Assembly: GCA_900539375.1 (NCBI GenBank)
Contig: UQBY01000005.1
Span: 1 to 64,000, forward strand
Direction of reading: 5' to 3'
Source: an uncultured Clostridium sp.
Lineage (GTDB): Bacteria; Bacillota; Clostridia; Clostridiales; Clostridiaceae
Length of the DNA: 64,000 nt
Made by a program: the position numbers and the translations under genes. Below the pieces are notes generated by a model, which had not been told where the DNA came from, searched no databases, and saw nothing but the letters and a program-made list of their open reading frames with translations. This document shows positions 29,728 to 39,332 of the stretch, one piece after another. The number at the start of each line of letters is the position of its first letter. Position 1 is the first letter of the stretch.

Positions 29728-30492
29728 TTAAAGAAAAATATGACTTATAGGTATTATACAAATTCCTAAAATTAAAGAAAAAATATAAACAAGGTTATAA
29801 CCATATTTTCTTGCCTCTGGAATTAATTCTTGAAAAGCTATATATAGCATAATTCCAGCAACTATTGCAAAGATTATGCTTAAAATAAGGTCATTTATAA
29901 AGGGCTTTAAAAATAAAAAAGCTAAAAGCCCTCCAATTGGCTCTGCAATTCCTGAAATAAATGTGTATTTAAAGGCTAAAGATTTTTTCTTTGTTCCATA
30001 ATAAATAGGCATAGCAATAGAAATACCTTCTGGTATGTTATGAATTGCAATAGCCCCTGCTATATAAATTCCTAAAGCAGTATCCTCATATCCAGAAACA
30101 AAGGTTGCAATACCTTCAGGAAAATTATGAAGCATAAGGGCAATCATTGAAACAAAACCAACTCTATAAAGGGAAGAATCATTTTTTTTATTATCATCTT
30201 CAGGAAGAAAAATATCTATTAAAAAGGCTGAAAAAGCTCCTATAAGTATAAAAAATAAAGTTAAAAGTTCTCCTTTTAAGTTTCCTTCATGGTTAATAAT
30301 AACTGTTTTAGCAGAAGGATAAAGGTCAGTAAAGGATATTGTTATCATAACACCAGCAGAAAAAGCTAAAGCAAAGGTAATTAATCTTTTATTATCTGAT
30401 TTTGAAAAAAATACAATAAATGCACCTATAACAGTTGATAGCCCAGCTAAAAGAGAAAGAAGAAGAGGTATTAAACATTGTTTATCTATCAT
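29728..30492 (-). CDS. ZIP family divalent metal transporter
   Basis: A 254-residue ZupT-like permease with eight hydrophobic helices. Helices IV and V carry the metal-binding signatures HNFPEGIATF (about 122-131) and HNIPEGISIAMPIYYG (about 151-166), diagnostic for this family (zinc and other divalent cation uptake). A hydrophilic loop with acidic residues (PEDDNKKND, about 95-103) lies before helix IV. TAGGAG site before the ATG. Monocistronic. Confidence 0.92.
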   Translation of the reverse strand: MIDKQCLIPLLLSLLAGLSTVIGAFIVFFSKSDNKRLITFALAFSAGVMITISFTDLYPSAKTVIINHEGNLKGELLTLFFILIGAFSAFLIDIFLPEDDNKKNDSSLYRVGFVSMIALMLHNFPEGIATFVSGYEDTALGIYIAGAIAIHNIPEGISIAMPIYYGTKKKSLAFKYTFISGIAEPIGGLLAFLFLKPFINDLILSIIFAIVAGIMLYIAFQELIPEARKYGYNLVYIFSLILGICIIPISHIFL

Positions 30493-30579
30493 AAATAAAC
30501 TCCTATGAATTATTATATTATAAATGTATTTTTAGTTTTAAAAAAAATACAAAACTTAAAAATTAAATTTAAAAAGCAC

Positions 30580-30608
30580 TTGATTTTATATAAATTTAAG
30601 CATATAAT
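30580..30608 (+). promoter_or_regulatory. promoter of the lysine riboswitch-asd transcript
   Basis: TTGATT (30580-30585), 17-nt spacer, TATAAT (30603-30608), about 28 nt before the riboswitch. Confidence 0.7.
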
Positions 30609-30635
30609 ACCAATAAGAAAATATTATATTGTAAT

Positions 30636-30795
30636 GATAGAGGCGCGAGATTCAATAGTAATATTATGGAGGAAAGCACTGTGAAGTAATATGAAAGGGG
30701 AAATTGCCGAAGTGATAAATTTTAAGCTTTAAAAATTTATTGCTGGGCTTGTATAAAATATATGCAAGACTGTCACATTTTGTGGAGAGCTATCT
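30636..30795 (+). ncRNA. lysine riboswitch (L box)
   Basis: Aptamer upstream of asd, fully readable: P1 GATAG (30636-30640) with CTATC (30790-30794), followed by AGGCGCGA, the conserved GAAAGGGGAAATTGCCGAAGTG-like core around 30698-30715, GCTGGGC (about 30743), GACTGTCA (about 30769) and TGTGGAGAGC before the closing P1. These are the hallmark conserved blocks of the lysine riboswitch. Lysine binding should stabilise P1 and allow the terminator at 30836 to form, reducing asd expression. Confidence 0.95.
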
Positions 30796-30835
30796 AAGAA
30801 ATTTTTTATTTATGTAATGACGCATGATATTAAGT

Positions 30836-30868
30836 AGCCTTGGATTTAGCCAAGGCTTTAATTTTATT
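30836..30868 (+). terminator. riboswitch expression-platform terminator
   Basis: AGCCTTGG (30836-30843) with CCAAGGCT (30850-30857), ATTTAG loop, followed by TTAATTTTATT. It lies 40 nt downstream of the aptamer and 120 nt before asd. Confidence 0.85.
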
Positions 30869-30986
30869 AAAAAATTTAATAAAACTTTATTTGTATAAAG
30901 AATAAAATTAGTATATAATCTTTTTTATAATAGCACATTGCAATAAAAATATTTTTAAAATAAATTTATCAGGGGGAATTAGAAAA

Positions 30987-32066
30987 ATGGCAAAGAAGTT
31001 AAGAGTAGGTGTACTTGGAGCTACAGGATTTGTTGGTCAAAGATTAGTTACATTATTAACAGATCATCCTTATTTTGATGTTACAGTATTAGCTGCAAGT
31101 GAAAGAAGTTCAGGAAAGACTTATGAGGAAGCAATAGGTGGAAAGTGGAAGTTAACTACAGAAATGCCTGAATGGACTAAGAAAATGGTAGTAAAAAACC
31201 TACATAATATTGATGAAATCAAAGAAGAAGTTGATTTTGTATTCTGTGCAGTAAACATGGATAAAAAAGAAATTCAAAAAATAGAAGAAGACTATGCAAA
31301 AGCAGAAGTCCCAGTTGTATCAAACAACTCAGCTCACAGAATGACTAAAGATGTACCAGTTATAATACCAGAAATAAACAATGAACACTTAAAGGTTATA
31401 GATTCTCAAAAGAAGAGACTTGGAACTAAGAAAGGATTCATAATAGCTAAGCCAAACTGTTCAATTCAAAGCTATGTTCCACCAATAACAGCATTACTTG
31501 AATTTGAACCAACAGAAATCTTAGTTACAACAATGCAAGCAATATCAGGAGCAGGAAAAACTTTTAAAGATTGGCCAGAAATGCAAGACAATGTTATTCC
31601 ATATATAGGTGGAGAAGAAGAAAAGAGTGAAGTTGAACCATTAAAGGTTTGGGGACACATTGAAGGAGATGAAATTAAGCCTGTAGAAGGAATTAAAATT
31701 TCAGCTCAATGTATGAGAGTTGCAGTAACTGATGGACATATGGCAACTGTAGCTATAAACTTTAAGAAAAAGCCAACTAAGGAACAAATCTTAAAGGCAT
31801 GGAAAGAATTCTCAGGAAGACCTCAAGAATTAGAATTACCACATGCACCAAAGCAATTTATAACTTACTTTGAAGAAGATAACAGACCACAAACTCATAT
31901 AGACAGAGATGTAGAAGGTGGAATGGGAGTAACTGTTGGTAGATTAAGAGAAGATAATATATTCCAATACAAATTTGTTGGATTATCACACAACACATTA
32001 AGAGGAGCAGCAGGTGGAGCTGTATTAATGGCAGAACTTCTTTATAGAGAAGGATATTTATATTAA
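30987..32066 (+). CDS. asd: aspartate-semialdehyde dehydrogenase
   Basis: NADPH-dependent reduction of aspartyl phosphate, the branch point toward lysine, threonine and methionine. The 359-residue protein has the N-terminal nucleotide-binding loop GVLGATGFVGQRL, the catalytic cysteine in PNCSIQ (about residue 158), and the H-acid region in CMRVAVTDGH (about 237-246). The length and sequence fit the archaeal/eukaryote-like subgroup found in clostridia. Strong GGGGG site. It is controlled by the lysine riboswitch upstream, and the homoserine dehydrogenase gene is 9.5 kb away. Confidence 0.95.
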   Translation: MAKKLRVGVLGATGFVGQRLVTLLTDHPYFDVTVLAASERSSGKTYEEAIGGKWKLTTEMPEWTKKMVVKNLHNIDEIKEEVDFVFCAVNMDKKEIQKIEEDYAKAEVPVVSNNSAHRMTKDVPVIIPEINNEHLKVIDSQKKRLGTKKGFIIAKPNCSIQSYVPPITALLEFEPTEILVTTMQAISGAGKTFKDWPEMQDNVIPYIGGEEEKSEVEPLKVWGHIEGDEIKPVEGIKISAQCMRVAVTDGHMATVAINFKKKPTKEQILKAWKEFSGRPQELELPHAPKQFITYFEEDNRPQTHIDRDVEGGMGVTVGRLREDNIFQYKFVGLSHNTLRGAAGGAVLMAELLYREGYLY

Positions 32067-32075
32067 AAAATTACT

Positions 32076-32117
32076 AAAGCTTAAAATGATGTATAGCATT
32101 ATTTTAAGCTTTTTTTA
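32076..32117 (+). terminator. terminator after asd
   Basis: AAAGCTTAAAAT (32076-32087) with ATTTTAAGCTTT (32101-32112), T-run. Confidence 0.88.
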
Positions 32118-32209
32118 TTTAATAAATATAAAATTATACATATAGAATAAATGTTGCAAAAAAAGTTTACAAAGCTTATAATTGTATAACAAAAAGGAGA
32201 TGATTTTTT

Positions 32210-33331
32210 GTGAAAAAATTTTTAAAAAATATTATTGAATATTTTTCTCCTGAACTTATAGAAGGTATTCAAAGAGTATTAAAGTTTCTTCTTATTTATA
32301 CAATTATTTTTATTATAATAGCAGCAAGTTTTAAATATGCAATTCCTTTTGTTATAGCCTTTATTATAGCTATTTTTTTAAAGCCTATTAAAAATAGAAT
32401 ACTATCATTAAATAAAAAATTTAAAAATTTAAAATGTGCAAATGGTATAGTTGCTCTTTTGTTAACTCTTTTAATAGTATCTGGGATAGCATGGCTTTTA
32501 TTTATATTAGGATATAAATTAACAGAACAACTTAAAAGTTTATATATGTATATAACAAATGAAGATACATTAAATATGCTTCTTTATTCTTCAAAAGAAA
32601 AGGTAAATAATATTTTATCTACCTTTGGTAAGAGCTTAACACCAAGTATTATGGCTAAAATAAATGAAGGAATAACAAGTGTAATAGAATCAATATCTTC
32701 AATAATGTCTCTTTTCATAAAGAATCTTTTAAATATAGTAGTATCAATACCAACAGCTTTTTTAATGATATTAATAACAATAATTGCAACCTTCTTTTTC
32801 ACAAAAGATATTGATAAAATTCAAAGCAAAATAAAAGGAATGTTTTCTCAAAAAGGATTAAATCTTTTACATAATCTTAATAAAAAGAAAAATGAAATTT
32901 TAAGTGGATATGTAAAGGCATATACCTTAATAATGATAGCACTTTTTATATATTGTATAATTGCCTTTAAAATAGCAGGGGTAAAATATGCAGTAGTAGT
33001 TGCTTTAATAACTGCAATTATAGATGCACTACCTTTATTTGGAGCAGGTCTTGTATATGCATTTTTAATAATTGCTTCTTTTATAGGTGGAGATTATAAA
33101 AAAGCAATTATTTTAATTATAGGATACATAGGAATTGTTGCAGTAAGACAATTTTTAGAACAACAACTTGTTTCAAGTTTTTTAGGACTTAATCCTTTAG
33201 TAGTTATAATAGGACTTTTTATAGCATTAACTCCACTAGGATTTAAAGGAATGTTTTATTTTATAGGAATCTTTTTAGTTTATGAAGGAATTTACTCAAC
33301 TCCGCCAAGAAAAAATAATGAAATTAAGTAA
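32210..33331 (+). CDS. ytvI: AI-2E/YtvI-family membrane protein
   Basis: A 373-residue permease-like protein with about eight hydrophobic helices: two near 25-57, one near 80-104, a long amphipathic central region, then clusters near 170-200, 233-290, and 297-360. The organisation and the ALITAIIDALPLFGAGLVY segment match the AI-2E transporter family, and the N-terminal length suits the sporulation protein YtvI. Transport of AI-2 is not established for this subgroup. Start GTG 32210, about 11 nt after AAGGAG. Convergent with the next gene across a shared terminator. Confidence 0.75.
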   Translation: MKKFLKNIIEYFSPELIEGIQRVLKFLLIYTIIFIIIAASFKYAIPFVIAFIIAIFLKPIKNRILSLNKKFKNLKCANGIVALLLTLLIVSGIAWLLFILGYKLTEQLKSLYMYITNEDTLNMLLYSSKEKVNNILSTFGKSLTPSIMAKINEGITSVIESISSIMSLFIKNLLNIVVSIPTAFLMILITIIATFFFTKDIDKIQSKIKGMFSQKGLNLLHNLNKKKNEILSGYVKAYTLIMIALFIYCIIAFKIAGVKYAVVVALITAIIDALPLFGAGLVYAFLIIASFIGGDYKKAIILIIGYIGIVAVRQFLEQQLVSSFLGLNPLVVIIGLFIALTPLGFKGMFYFIGIFLVYEGIYSTPPRKNNEIK

Positions 33332-33340
33332 AAAAATAAT

Positions 33341-33376
33341 GCTGTTACATTAATTTTTATGTAACAGCTATTTTTA
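33341..33376 (+). terminator. bidirectional terminator
   Basis: Perfect stem GCTGTTACAT (33341-33350) with ATGTAACAGC (33359-33368); A-run before and T-run after. Confidence 0.9.
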
Positions 33377-33378
33377 GT

Positions 33379-34848
33379 TTATTTTTTAGAGTTTACCACC
33401 TTAATATAAGTTAAAGTTGAATCTTCAGTTCCTTGTACATAAAGATTAGCTCTTTTTAAGTCTTTTACATAATTTAAAATGTCTTCTGTTATTATTTCTC
33501 CAGGACAAAGTAAAGGTATTCCTGGAGGATATGCAAGTAAAAATTCACAAGAAATTTCTCCAAGACTTTCTTTTAAAGGTACTTTTTTATTTTGTGCATA
33601 AAAGGCATCTCTTGGTTCTAAAGCTTTTTTTGGAATTTTCGGAATATCAAAGAAAGCAGTTAAAGCTTCTTTTTTTCCATAATATTCATTTGAAATTTCC
33701 TTAAGTGCATTTATAAGTTTATCCATATTTTCTTTAGTATCTCCAAAAGAACCCACAGCTAAAACATTATAAAAATCTGCAAGTTCCATTTGAATATAAT
33801 ATTTTTCTGCCAATATTCTTTCAAGTTCATAACCAGTTATACCAAGTTGAAAACAAGATATTGTTATTTTAGTAGGGTCAAAGGCATAAGCCCCTTTTCC
33901 ATCTAAAACCTCTTCTCCAAAGCAATAAAATCCTGGAATTTTATTTATTTCCTCCCTTGTATAATCAGCTAAAGTAATGGCATATTTAAGCAAACTTTCT
34001 CCTTCTAAGGCAATTTGTTTTCTTGCACAATCAAGAGATGCCATAAGAATATAAGAAGGTGAAGTGGTATGAAGTAAATTTAATACTTGTTGAACTCTAT
34101 CAGCACTTATAAATTTACTTTTAACATGTAGGAGAGAAGCTTGCGTTAATGAGCCTATTATTTTATGAGTACTTTGAGCACATATATCAGCACCAGCTTC
34201 TAATGCAGACATTGGAAGTTTATTAGAAAAAGCAAGGTGAGGTCCATGGGCTTCATCAACCATTATAGGAATGTTATAGTTATGGACTATATCTACAATT
34301 TTCTTTAAATCTGTAGCTACTCCATAATAAGTAGGATTTATAATTAATACTGCCTTTGTATCTGGATTTTCTTCTAAAGCTTTTTTTACAGTATCAGGAG
34401 AAATGCCTTGAGCAATTCCTAAAGTTTTGTTTATTTCAGGTTGCATATACACAGGTGAAGCTCCACTTAAAATAATTCCAGCTGTAACAGACTTATGTAC
34501 ATTTCTTGGAATTAAAACCTTATCACCAGGATTTACAGTAGACATTATCATTCCTTGAATAGCACCAGAAGTACCATGAAGAGCAAAAAAACTATTATCA
34601 GCTCCATAAGCATCAGCTGCAAGTTCTTGAGCTTCTTTGATAACACTTGTTGGATGATGAAGGCTATCTACTGATTTAAAAACAGTAACATCTATTTTAA
34701 ATGGATTTTCCCCAATAAATTCTTTAAATTCATTAAATATTCCTTGTCCCTTTTTGTGACCTGGAACATGAAATGGAATGGTTTCATTTTTAACATATTC
34801 TTTTAATGCATCAAATAAAGGTGTTTTAACCTGTTGAGTTTTATTCAT
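33379..34848 (-). CDS. Orn/Lys/Arg decarboxylase-family PLP enzyme (SpeA-like)
   Basis: A 489-residue fold-type I PLP enzyme. It shows PFHVPGHKKG (about 25-34), the ALHGTSGAIQGMI phosphate-binding stretch (about 89-101), VDEAHGPHL with the cofactor Asp (about 197-205), and the Schiff-base lysine in QSTHKI (K229). It lacks the N-terminal response-regulator-like domain of inducible decarboxylases and is of the short biosynthetic type in which arginine decarboxylase SpeA and lysine decarboxylases of Gram-positives both fall; which substrate is used cannot be told by reading. speE/speB partners are not adjacent. GGGGATAG site before the ATG. Confidence 0.8.
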   Translation of the reverse strand: MNKTQQVKTPLFDALKEYVKNETIPFHVPGHKKGQGIFNEFKEFIGENPFKIDVTVFKSVDSLHHPTSVIKEAQELAADAYGADNSFFALHGTSGAIQGMIMSTVNPGDKVLIPRNVHKSVTAGIILSGASPVYMQPEINKTLGIAQGISPDTVKKALEENPDTKAVLIINPTYYGVATDLKKIVDIVHNYNIPIMVDEAHGPHLAFSNKLPMSALEAGADICAQSTHKIIGSLTQASLLHVKSKFISADRVQQVLNLLHTTSPSYILMASLDCARKQIALEGESLLKYAITLADYTREEINKIPGFYCFGEEVLDGKGAYAFDPTKITISCFQLGITGYELERILAEKYYIQMELADFYNVLAVGSFGDTKENMDKLINALKEISNEYYGKKEALTAFFDIPKIPKKALEPRDAFYAQNKKVPLKESLGEISCEFLLAYPPGIPLLCPGEIITEDILNYVKDLKRANLYVQGTEDSTLTYIKVVNSKK

Positions 34849-35039
34849 TTATCTATCCCCTTTTTTGTTAATAATTATAAAACAAGTATATTATAAGTAA
34901 ATAATAAGTATAATGCAATAAAATAATTAAAAAAGAGTAAAATATAATTAAAAATAATTATAAATATACCTAAAAATAATCAACTAGGTCACATAATATA
35001 ATAATTTTTATTGAAATAATATTTTTACTAAAAATATTA

Positions 35040-35068
35040 TTGACAATAAAAATTTATAGTGATAATAT
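35040..35068 (+). promoter_or_regulatory. promoter of the marR-ABC exporter operon
   Basis: TTGACA (35040-35045), 17-nt spacer, TAATAT (35063-35068). Confidence 0.8.
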
Positions 35069-35069
35069 T

Positions 35070-35083
35070 GTTAGGAATCTAAC
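35070..35083 (+). promoter_or_regulatory. MarR operator copy 1
   Basis: GTTAGGAATCTAAC, 5-bp arms GTTAG/CTAAC with a 4-bp centre, placed directly at the predicted transcription start. The same palindrome occurs at 35557. Confidence 0.7.
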
Positions 35084-35112
35084 AAATAAAATATTAGAAA
35101 GGGGGAAAGTAG

Positions 35113-35541
35113 GTGGAAGAAGAAATTTGTATAGGAAAGGCTTTGCATATGGTAGGAAATCAAATGAAAAGACTTTTTGATAATGCAGCTTTAGAATATG
35201 GTCTTACTTCAATTCAATCTAGAATAATAAGATTTTTATATCTAGAATCTCAAAAAAGAGATGTATACCAAAAGGATATAGAAGAAGAATTTAATATTAG
35301 AAGGTCCTCTGTAACTAGTGTTTTACAGCTTTTAGAGAAAAAAGGATACATAAAAAGAGTAAGCGTAAAAGATGATAAAAGATTAAAAAAAATAATTTTA
35401 ACTGGTACCGGTAAACTTATTCAAGAAAAGGTTCATTCTTTAATTCAAGAAGGAGAACAAAAATTAAAGGATGAACTTACAGAAGAAGAGTTAAAAATAT
35501 TTATGGATATATTATTAAGATTATCTAAAAAGCTTGGATGA
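35113..35541 (+). CDS. MarR family regulator of the ABC exporter
   Basis: A 142-residue winged-helix protein (DIEEEFNIRRSSVTSVLQLLEKKGYIKRVSVKDDKRLKKIILT, about 55-97 is the DNA-binding core). The start has the codon GTG at 35113 with GGGGGAAAG upstream. It is followed after 46 nt by two ABC half-transporters and lies between two copies of a palindrome, so autoregulation and control of the exporter are likely. Gene order MarR-ABC-ABC is common for multidrug exporters in Firmicutes. Confidence 0.88.
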   Translation: MEEEICIGKALHMVGNQMKRLFDNAALEYGLTSIQSRIIRFLYLESQKRDVYQKDIEEEFNIRRSSVTSVLQLLEKKGYIKRVSVKDDKRLKKIILTGTGKLIQEKVHSLIQEGEQKLKDELTEEELKIFMDILLRLSKKLG

Positions 35542-35556
35542 TTTTAATTTTATATA

Positions 35557-35570
35557 GTTAGAAGTCTAAC
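35557..35570 (+). promoter_or_regulatory. MarR operator copy 2
   Basis: GTTAGAAGTCTAAC, same 5-bp arms as the site at 35070, in the gap between marR and the first ABC gene, immediately before its AAGGAG ribosome binding site (35573-35578). Confidence 0.6.
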
Positions 35571-35587
35571 AAAAGGAGATGAGGAAA

Positions 35588-37324
35588 ATGATAAAAAAAT
35601 TATCTGAGTACATTAAAGAGTACAAAAAGGATACAATTTTAACTCCAATATTTATGATTTTAGAAGTAATTATGGAGATGATTATCCCATTATTAATGGC
35701 AGCAATTATTGATAATGGACTTGAAGGAGGAAGCATAAAGTATGTATGCCTTATAGGCTTAGCAATGCTTATAGTAGCAATGTTTTCATTAACATTTGGT
35801 GCTCTAGGAGGAAAATATGGAGCTTCAGCTTCTTGTGGTTTTGCAAAAAATTTAAGAAGAGCAATGTTTCACAATATTCAAGATTTTTCTTTTGAAAACA
35901 TTGATAAGTATTCCACAGCAGGATTAGTTACTCGTTTAACAACAGATGTAACAAATGTTCAAAATGCTTTTCAAATGATTATTCGTATGTGTGTAAGAGC
36001 ACCTATTTCACTTATATGTGCAATGGTTATGTCCTTTTACATAAACTTTAAATTGTCATTAATATTTGTAGGTGCAATAATATTTTTAGGTTTAGCTTTA
36101 TATTTTATAATGACAGGAGCTCATCCTTATTTTAAAGAAGTATTTAAAAAATATGATGATTTAAATGCAAGTGTTCAAGAAAATTTAACTGGAATAAGAG
36201 TAGTTAAAGCATATGTAAAAGAAGATTATGAAATAAATAAATTTAAAAAAGCTTCTGAAAAAATATACAACTATTTTAAAAAGGCTGAAGGAATATTAGT
36301 TTTTAACAATCCAATAATGATGTTTTCTATGTATACTTGTATAATTCTTCTTTCATGGCTTGGAGCTAAAATGATTGTATTAAATAGTATGACTACTGGT
36401 GAACTTATGAGTTTATTTACTTATTGTACAAACATCCTTATGAGTCTTATGATGCTTTCTATGGTATTTGTTATGATTGTTATGTCAAGGTCTTCTGCAG
36501 AAAGAATTATTGAAGTATTAGAAGAAAAGAGTACTTTAACTAATTGTGAAAATCCAATTCATGAAGTTAAGGATGGTTCAATTGAATTTAATAATGTAGA
36601 TTTTTCTTATAGTAATGATAAAAATAATTTAAACTTAGAGAAAATAAATATAAAAATAAATTCAGGAGAAACAATTGGAATTTTAGGAGGAACAGGTAGT
36701 GCAAAATCTACATTGGTTCAACTTATTCCTAGACTATATGATGTAACTAGTGGAGAGGTTAAAGTTGGAGGAGTAGATGTTAGAAAGTATGATATAGAAA
36801 GCCTTCGTAATGAAGTTGCTATGGTTCTTCAAAAGAATGTATTATTCTCTGGAACAATAAATGAAAACCTTCGTTGGGGAAATAAAAATGCAACTGAAAA
36901 AGAAATAATACATGCTTGCACACAATCTCAAGCTGATGAATTTGTACAAAAGTTCCCTAAAAAATATGAAACCTTTATAGAACAAGGTGGAAATAATGTA
37001 TCAGGAGGACAAAAGCAACGTTTATGTATTGCAAGGGCTCTTTTAAAAAATCCTAAAATATTAATACTAGATGATTCTACAAGTGCTGTTGATACTAAAA
37101 CTGATGCATTTATAAGAAAAGCATTTAAAGAAGATATTCCAAATACAACTAAAATTATAATAGCACAACGTATTTCTTCAATACAGGATTCAGATAAAAT
37201 AATAGTATTAAATGATGGAAAAATTAATGGTTTTGGAACTCATGAAGAACTTTTAAAAACTAATGAAATATATAAAGATGTTTATGAATCACAAGTGAAG
37301 GGAGATGATAAAAATGAAGCCTAA
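35588..37324 (+). CDS. ABC exporter half-transporter, degenerate-site NBD
   Basis: A 578-residue type IV ABC half-transporter: six transmembrane helices (about 15-310) and a C-terminal nucleotide-binding domain. The Walker A reads GGTGSAKST (Ala where Gly is usual), the signature is canonical VSGGQ, and Walker B ends LILDDST, with Asp in place of the catalytic Glu. That is the pattern of the first subunit of heterodimeric exporters (LmrC/BmrC type). ATG 35588 is 9 nt from AAGGAG; ATG 35579 abuts it. The next gene overlaps by 11 nt. Confidence 0.88.
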   Translation: MIKKLSEYIKEYKKDTILTPIFMILEVIMEMIIPLLMAAIIDNGLEGGSIKYVCLIGLAMLIVAMFSLTFGALGGKYGASASCGFAKNLRRAMFHNIQDFSFENIDKYSTAGLVTRLTTDVTNVQNAFQMIIRMCVRAPISLICAMVMSFYINFKLSLIFVGAIIFLGLALYFIMTGAHPYFKEVFKKYDDLNASVQENLTGIRVVKAYVKEDYEINKFKKASEKIYNYFKKAEGILVFNNPIMMFSMYTCIILLSWLGAKMIVLNSMTTGELMSLFTYCTNILMSLMMLSMVFVMIVMSRSSAERIIEVLEEKSTLTNCENPIHEVKDGSIEFNNVDFSYSNDKNNLNLEKINIKINSGETIGILGGTGSAKSTLVQLIPRLYDVTSGEVKVGGVDVRKYDIESLRNEVAMVLQKNVLFSGTINENLRWGNKNATEKEIIHACTQSQADEFVQKFPKKYETFIEQGGNNVSGGQKQRLCIARALLKNPKILILDDSTSAVDTKTDAFIRKAFKEDIPNTTKIIIAQRISSIQDSDKIIVLNDGKINGFGTHEELLKTNEIYKDVYESQVKGDDKNEA

Positions 37325-39203
37325 GAATATGCCTAAGAAAAAGACTGAAAATGTAGGTGGAACTTTAAAAAGATTAATGGGTTATGTTTTAAAGGAATAT
37401 AAAATTCATTGCTTAGTAGTTCTTATAGCTATTTTAATAAGTTCTTTATCAAATGTATATGGAAGTTTATTTTTAAAAACTCTTATAGATGACTATATAG
37501 CACCTTTTTTAAATGAAGCAAGTCCTAACTTTGCACCTCTTTTTAATGCATTAATAAAACTTGGAATTATTTATTATATAGGAGTTATTGCAAGTTATGT
37601 TTATAGTAAAATTATGATTCTTGTATCTCAAGGGGCATTAAAAAAGATAAGAGACCATATGTTTGAACATATGGAAGGTCTTCCTATAAAGTATTTTGAT
37701 ACAAATGCTCATGGTGACATAATGAGTCTTTATACAAATGATACAGATACTTTAAGACAAATGCTTAGCCAAAGTATACCACAGCTTTTATCATCTGTAA
37801 TAACAGTTGTAAGTGTATTTATTTCAATGGTAGTATTAAGCATACCTTTAACAATTATTGTTGTTATAATGGTAGTTGTTATGATGAATGTTGTAAAGGT
37901 AATTGGTGGAAAAAGTGGTGCTTATTTTGGAAAGCAACAACGTGATTTAGGAAAGCTTAATGGATATATAGAAGAAATTATGGAAGGACAAAGAGTTGTA
38001 AAAGTGTTCTGCCATGAAGAGGAAGTAAAAGAAAAGTTTGATGAATTAAATGAAAACTTATTTGATAGTGCTAATAATGCTAATAAATTTGCAAATATTT
38101 TAATGCCTATTATGGGAAACTTAGGACATATAAATTATGTTTTAACAGCTATATTTGGAGGAATAATTGCAATTAATGGCTTTGGAGGTTTTACAGTAGG
38201 AGCCTTGGCAGCTTTCTTACAATTAACAAGAAGCTTTAATATGCCAATAACACAAATATCACAACAATTTAACTCAATTGTTATGGCCCTTGCTGGAGCA
38301 GAGCGTATATTTAAGCTTATGGATGAGAAAAAAGAAACAGACAATGGTTATGTAACTTTAGTAAATGCTAAAATCAAAGATAATGGAGAAATTGAAGAAG
38401 TTAAAGAACGTACAGGAGTATGGGCTTGGAAACATCCTCATGGAGATGGAACTACAACTTATACAAAACTTTTAGGTGATGTTGTTTTTGATGGAGTTGA
38501 CTTTGGATATAATGATGAAAAAATAGTATTACATGATGTAAAATTATATGCAGAGCAAGGACAAAAATTAGCTTTTGTAGGAGCAACTGGTGCAGGAAAA
38601 ACTACAATAACAAATCTTATTAATAGATTTTATGACATTCAAGATGGAAAAATAAGATATGATGGAATAAATATAAATAAAATAAAGAAAGCAGATTTAA
38701 GACGTTCTTTAGGAATAGTTCTTCAAGATACTCATCTTTTCACAGGAACAGTAGCAGATAATATTCGTTATGGAAAACTTGACGCAACAGATGAAGAAGT
38801 AAAAAAGGCAGCAAAACTTGCAAATGCAGATTTATTTATAAAACATCTTCCACAGGGCTATGATACAATGCTAACAGGAGATGGAGCAAATCTTTCACAA
38901 GGACAAAGACAACTTTTAGCAATAGCAAGAGCAGCAATAGCAGACCCTCCAGTACTTATATTAGATGAAGCTACTTCAAGTATTGATACAAGAACAGAAA
39001 AAATTGTTCAAGAAGGTATGGATAAACTTATGGAGGGAAGAACAGTATTTGTAATTGCCCATAGATTATCTACTATAAAAAATTCTGATGTAATTATGGT
39101 TTTAGAGCAGGGAAGAATTATTGAAAGAGGAAACCATGAAGATTTAATAAAGAAAAAGGGCAAATATTATCAATTATATACTGGAGCCTTTGAATTATCT
39201 TAA
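37314..39203 (+). CDS. ABC exporter half-transporter, catalytic NBD
   Basis: Partner of the previous gene, 629 residues. Six transmembrane helices, then an insertion of about 45 residues (ERTGVWAWKHPHGDGTTTY region) before a consensus Walker A GATGAGKTT, Walker B LILDEATS with the catalytic Glu, and a non-canonical signature LSQGQ. Combined with the partner, this yields one consensus and one degenerate ATP site. Start ATG 37314 lies 9 nt after GGGAG and inside the end of the first subunit gene; translational coupling is likely. Substrate unknown; drug or lipid export fits the MarR control. Confidence 0.88.
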   Translation: MKPKNMPKKKTENVGGTLKRLMGYVLKEYKIHCLVVLIAILISSLSNVYGSLFLKTLIDDYIAPFLNEASPNFAPLFNALIKLGIIYYIGVIASYVYSKIMILVSQGALKKIRDHMFEHMEGLPIKYFDTNAHGDIMSLYTNDTDTLRQMLSQSIPQLLSSVITVVSVFISMVVLSIPLTIIVVIMVVVMMNVVKVIGGKSGAYFGKQQRDLGKLNGYIEEIMEGQRVVKVFCHEEEVKEKFDELNENLFDSANNANKFANILMPIMGNLGHINYVLTAIFGGIIAINGFGGFTVGALAAFLQLTRSFNMPITQISQQFNSIVMALAGAERIFKLMDEKKETDNGYVTLVNAKIKDNGEIEEVKERTGVWAWKHPHGDGTTTYTKLLGDVVFDGVDFGYNDEKIVLHDVKLYAEQGQKLAFVGATGAGKTTITNLINRFYDIQDGKIRYDGININKIKKADLRRSLGIVLQDTHLFTGTVADNIRYGKLDATDEEVKKAAKLANADLFIKHLPQGYDTMLTGDGANLSQGQRQLLAIARAAIADPPVLILDEATSSIDTRTEKIVQEGMDKLMEGRTVFVIAHRLSTIKNSDVIMVLEQGRIIERGNHEDLIKKKGKYYQLYTGAFELS

Positions 39204-39219
39204 AATAATAAATTTATTT

Positions 39220-39275
39220 AGCAGATTTAATATATATTTAAACAAATTTAAATAATATATTAGTCTGCTTTTTTA
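39220..39275 (+). terminator. terminator after the ABC exporter operon
   Basis: AGCAGA (39220-39225) with TCTGCT (39264-39269), internal AT stem TTTAATATAT/ATATATTA-like, and T-run TTTTTT. Confidence 0.7.
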
Positions 39276-39332
39276 TATGGTAATTAAATAATTATATGTA
39301 TATAATTATTTAATGATAGGAGAGTGAAAAAA

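Noticed and set aside
31005..31017. TACTTGGAGCTAC inside asd, matching the hairpin loop core
   Set aside because: It encodes the conserved VLGAT part of the nucleotide-binding loop and has no surrounding inverted repeat.
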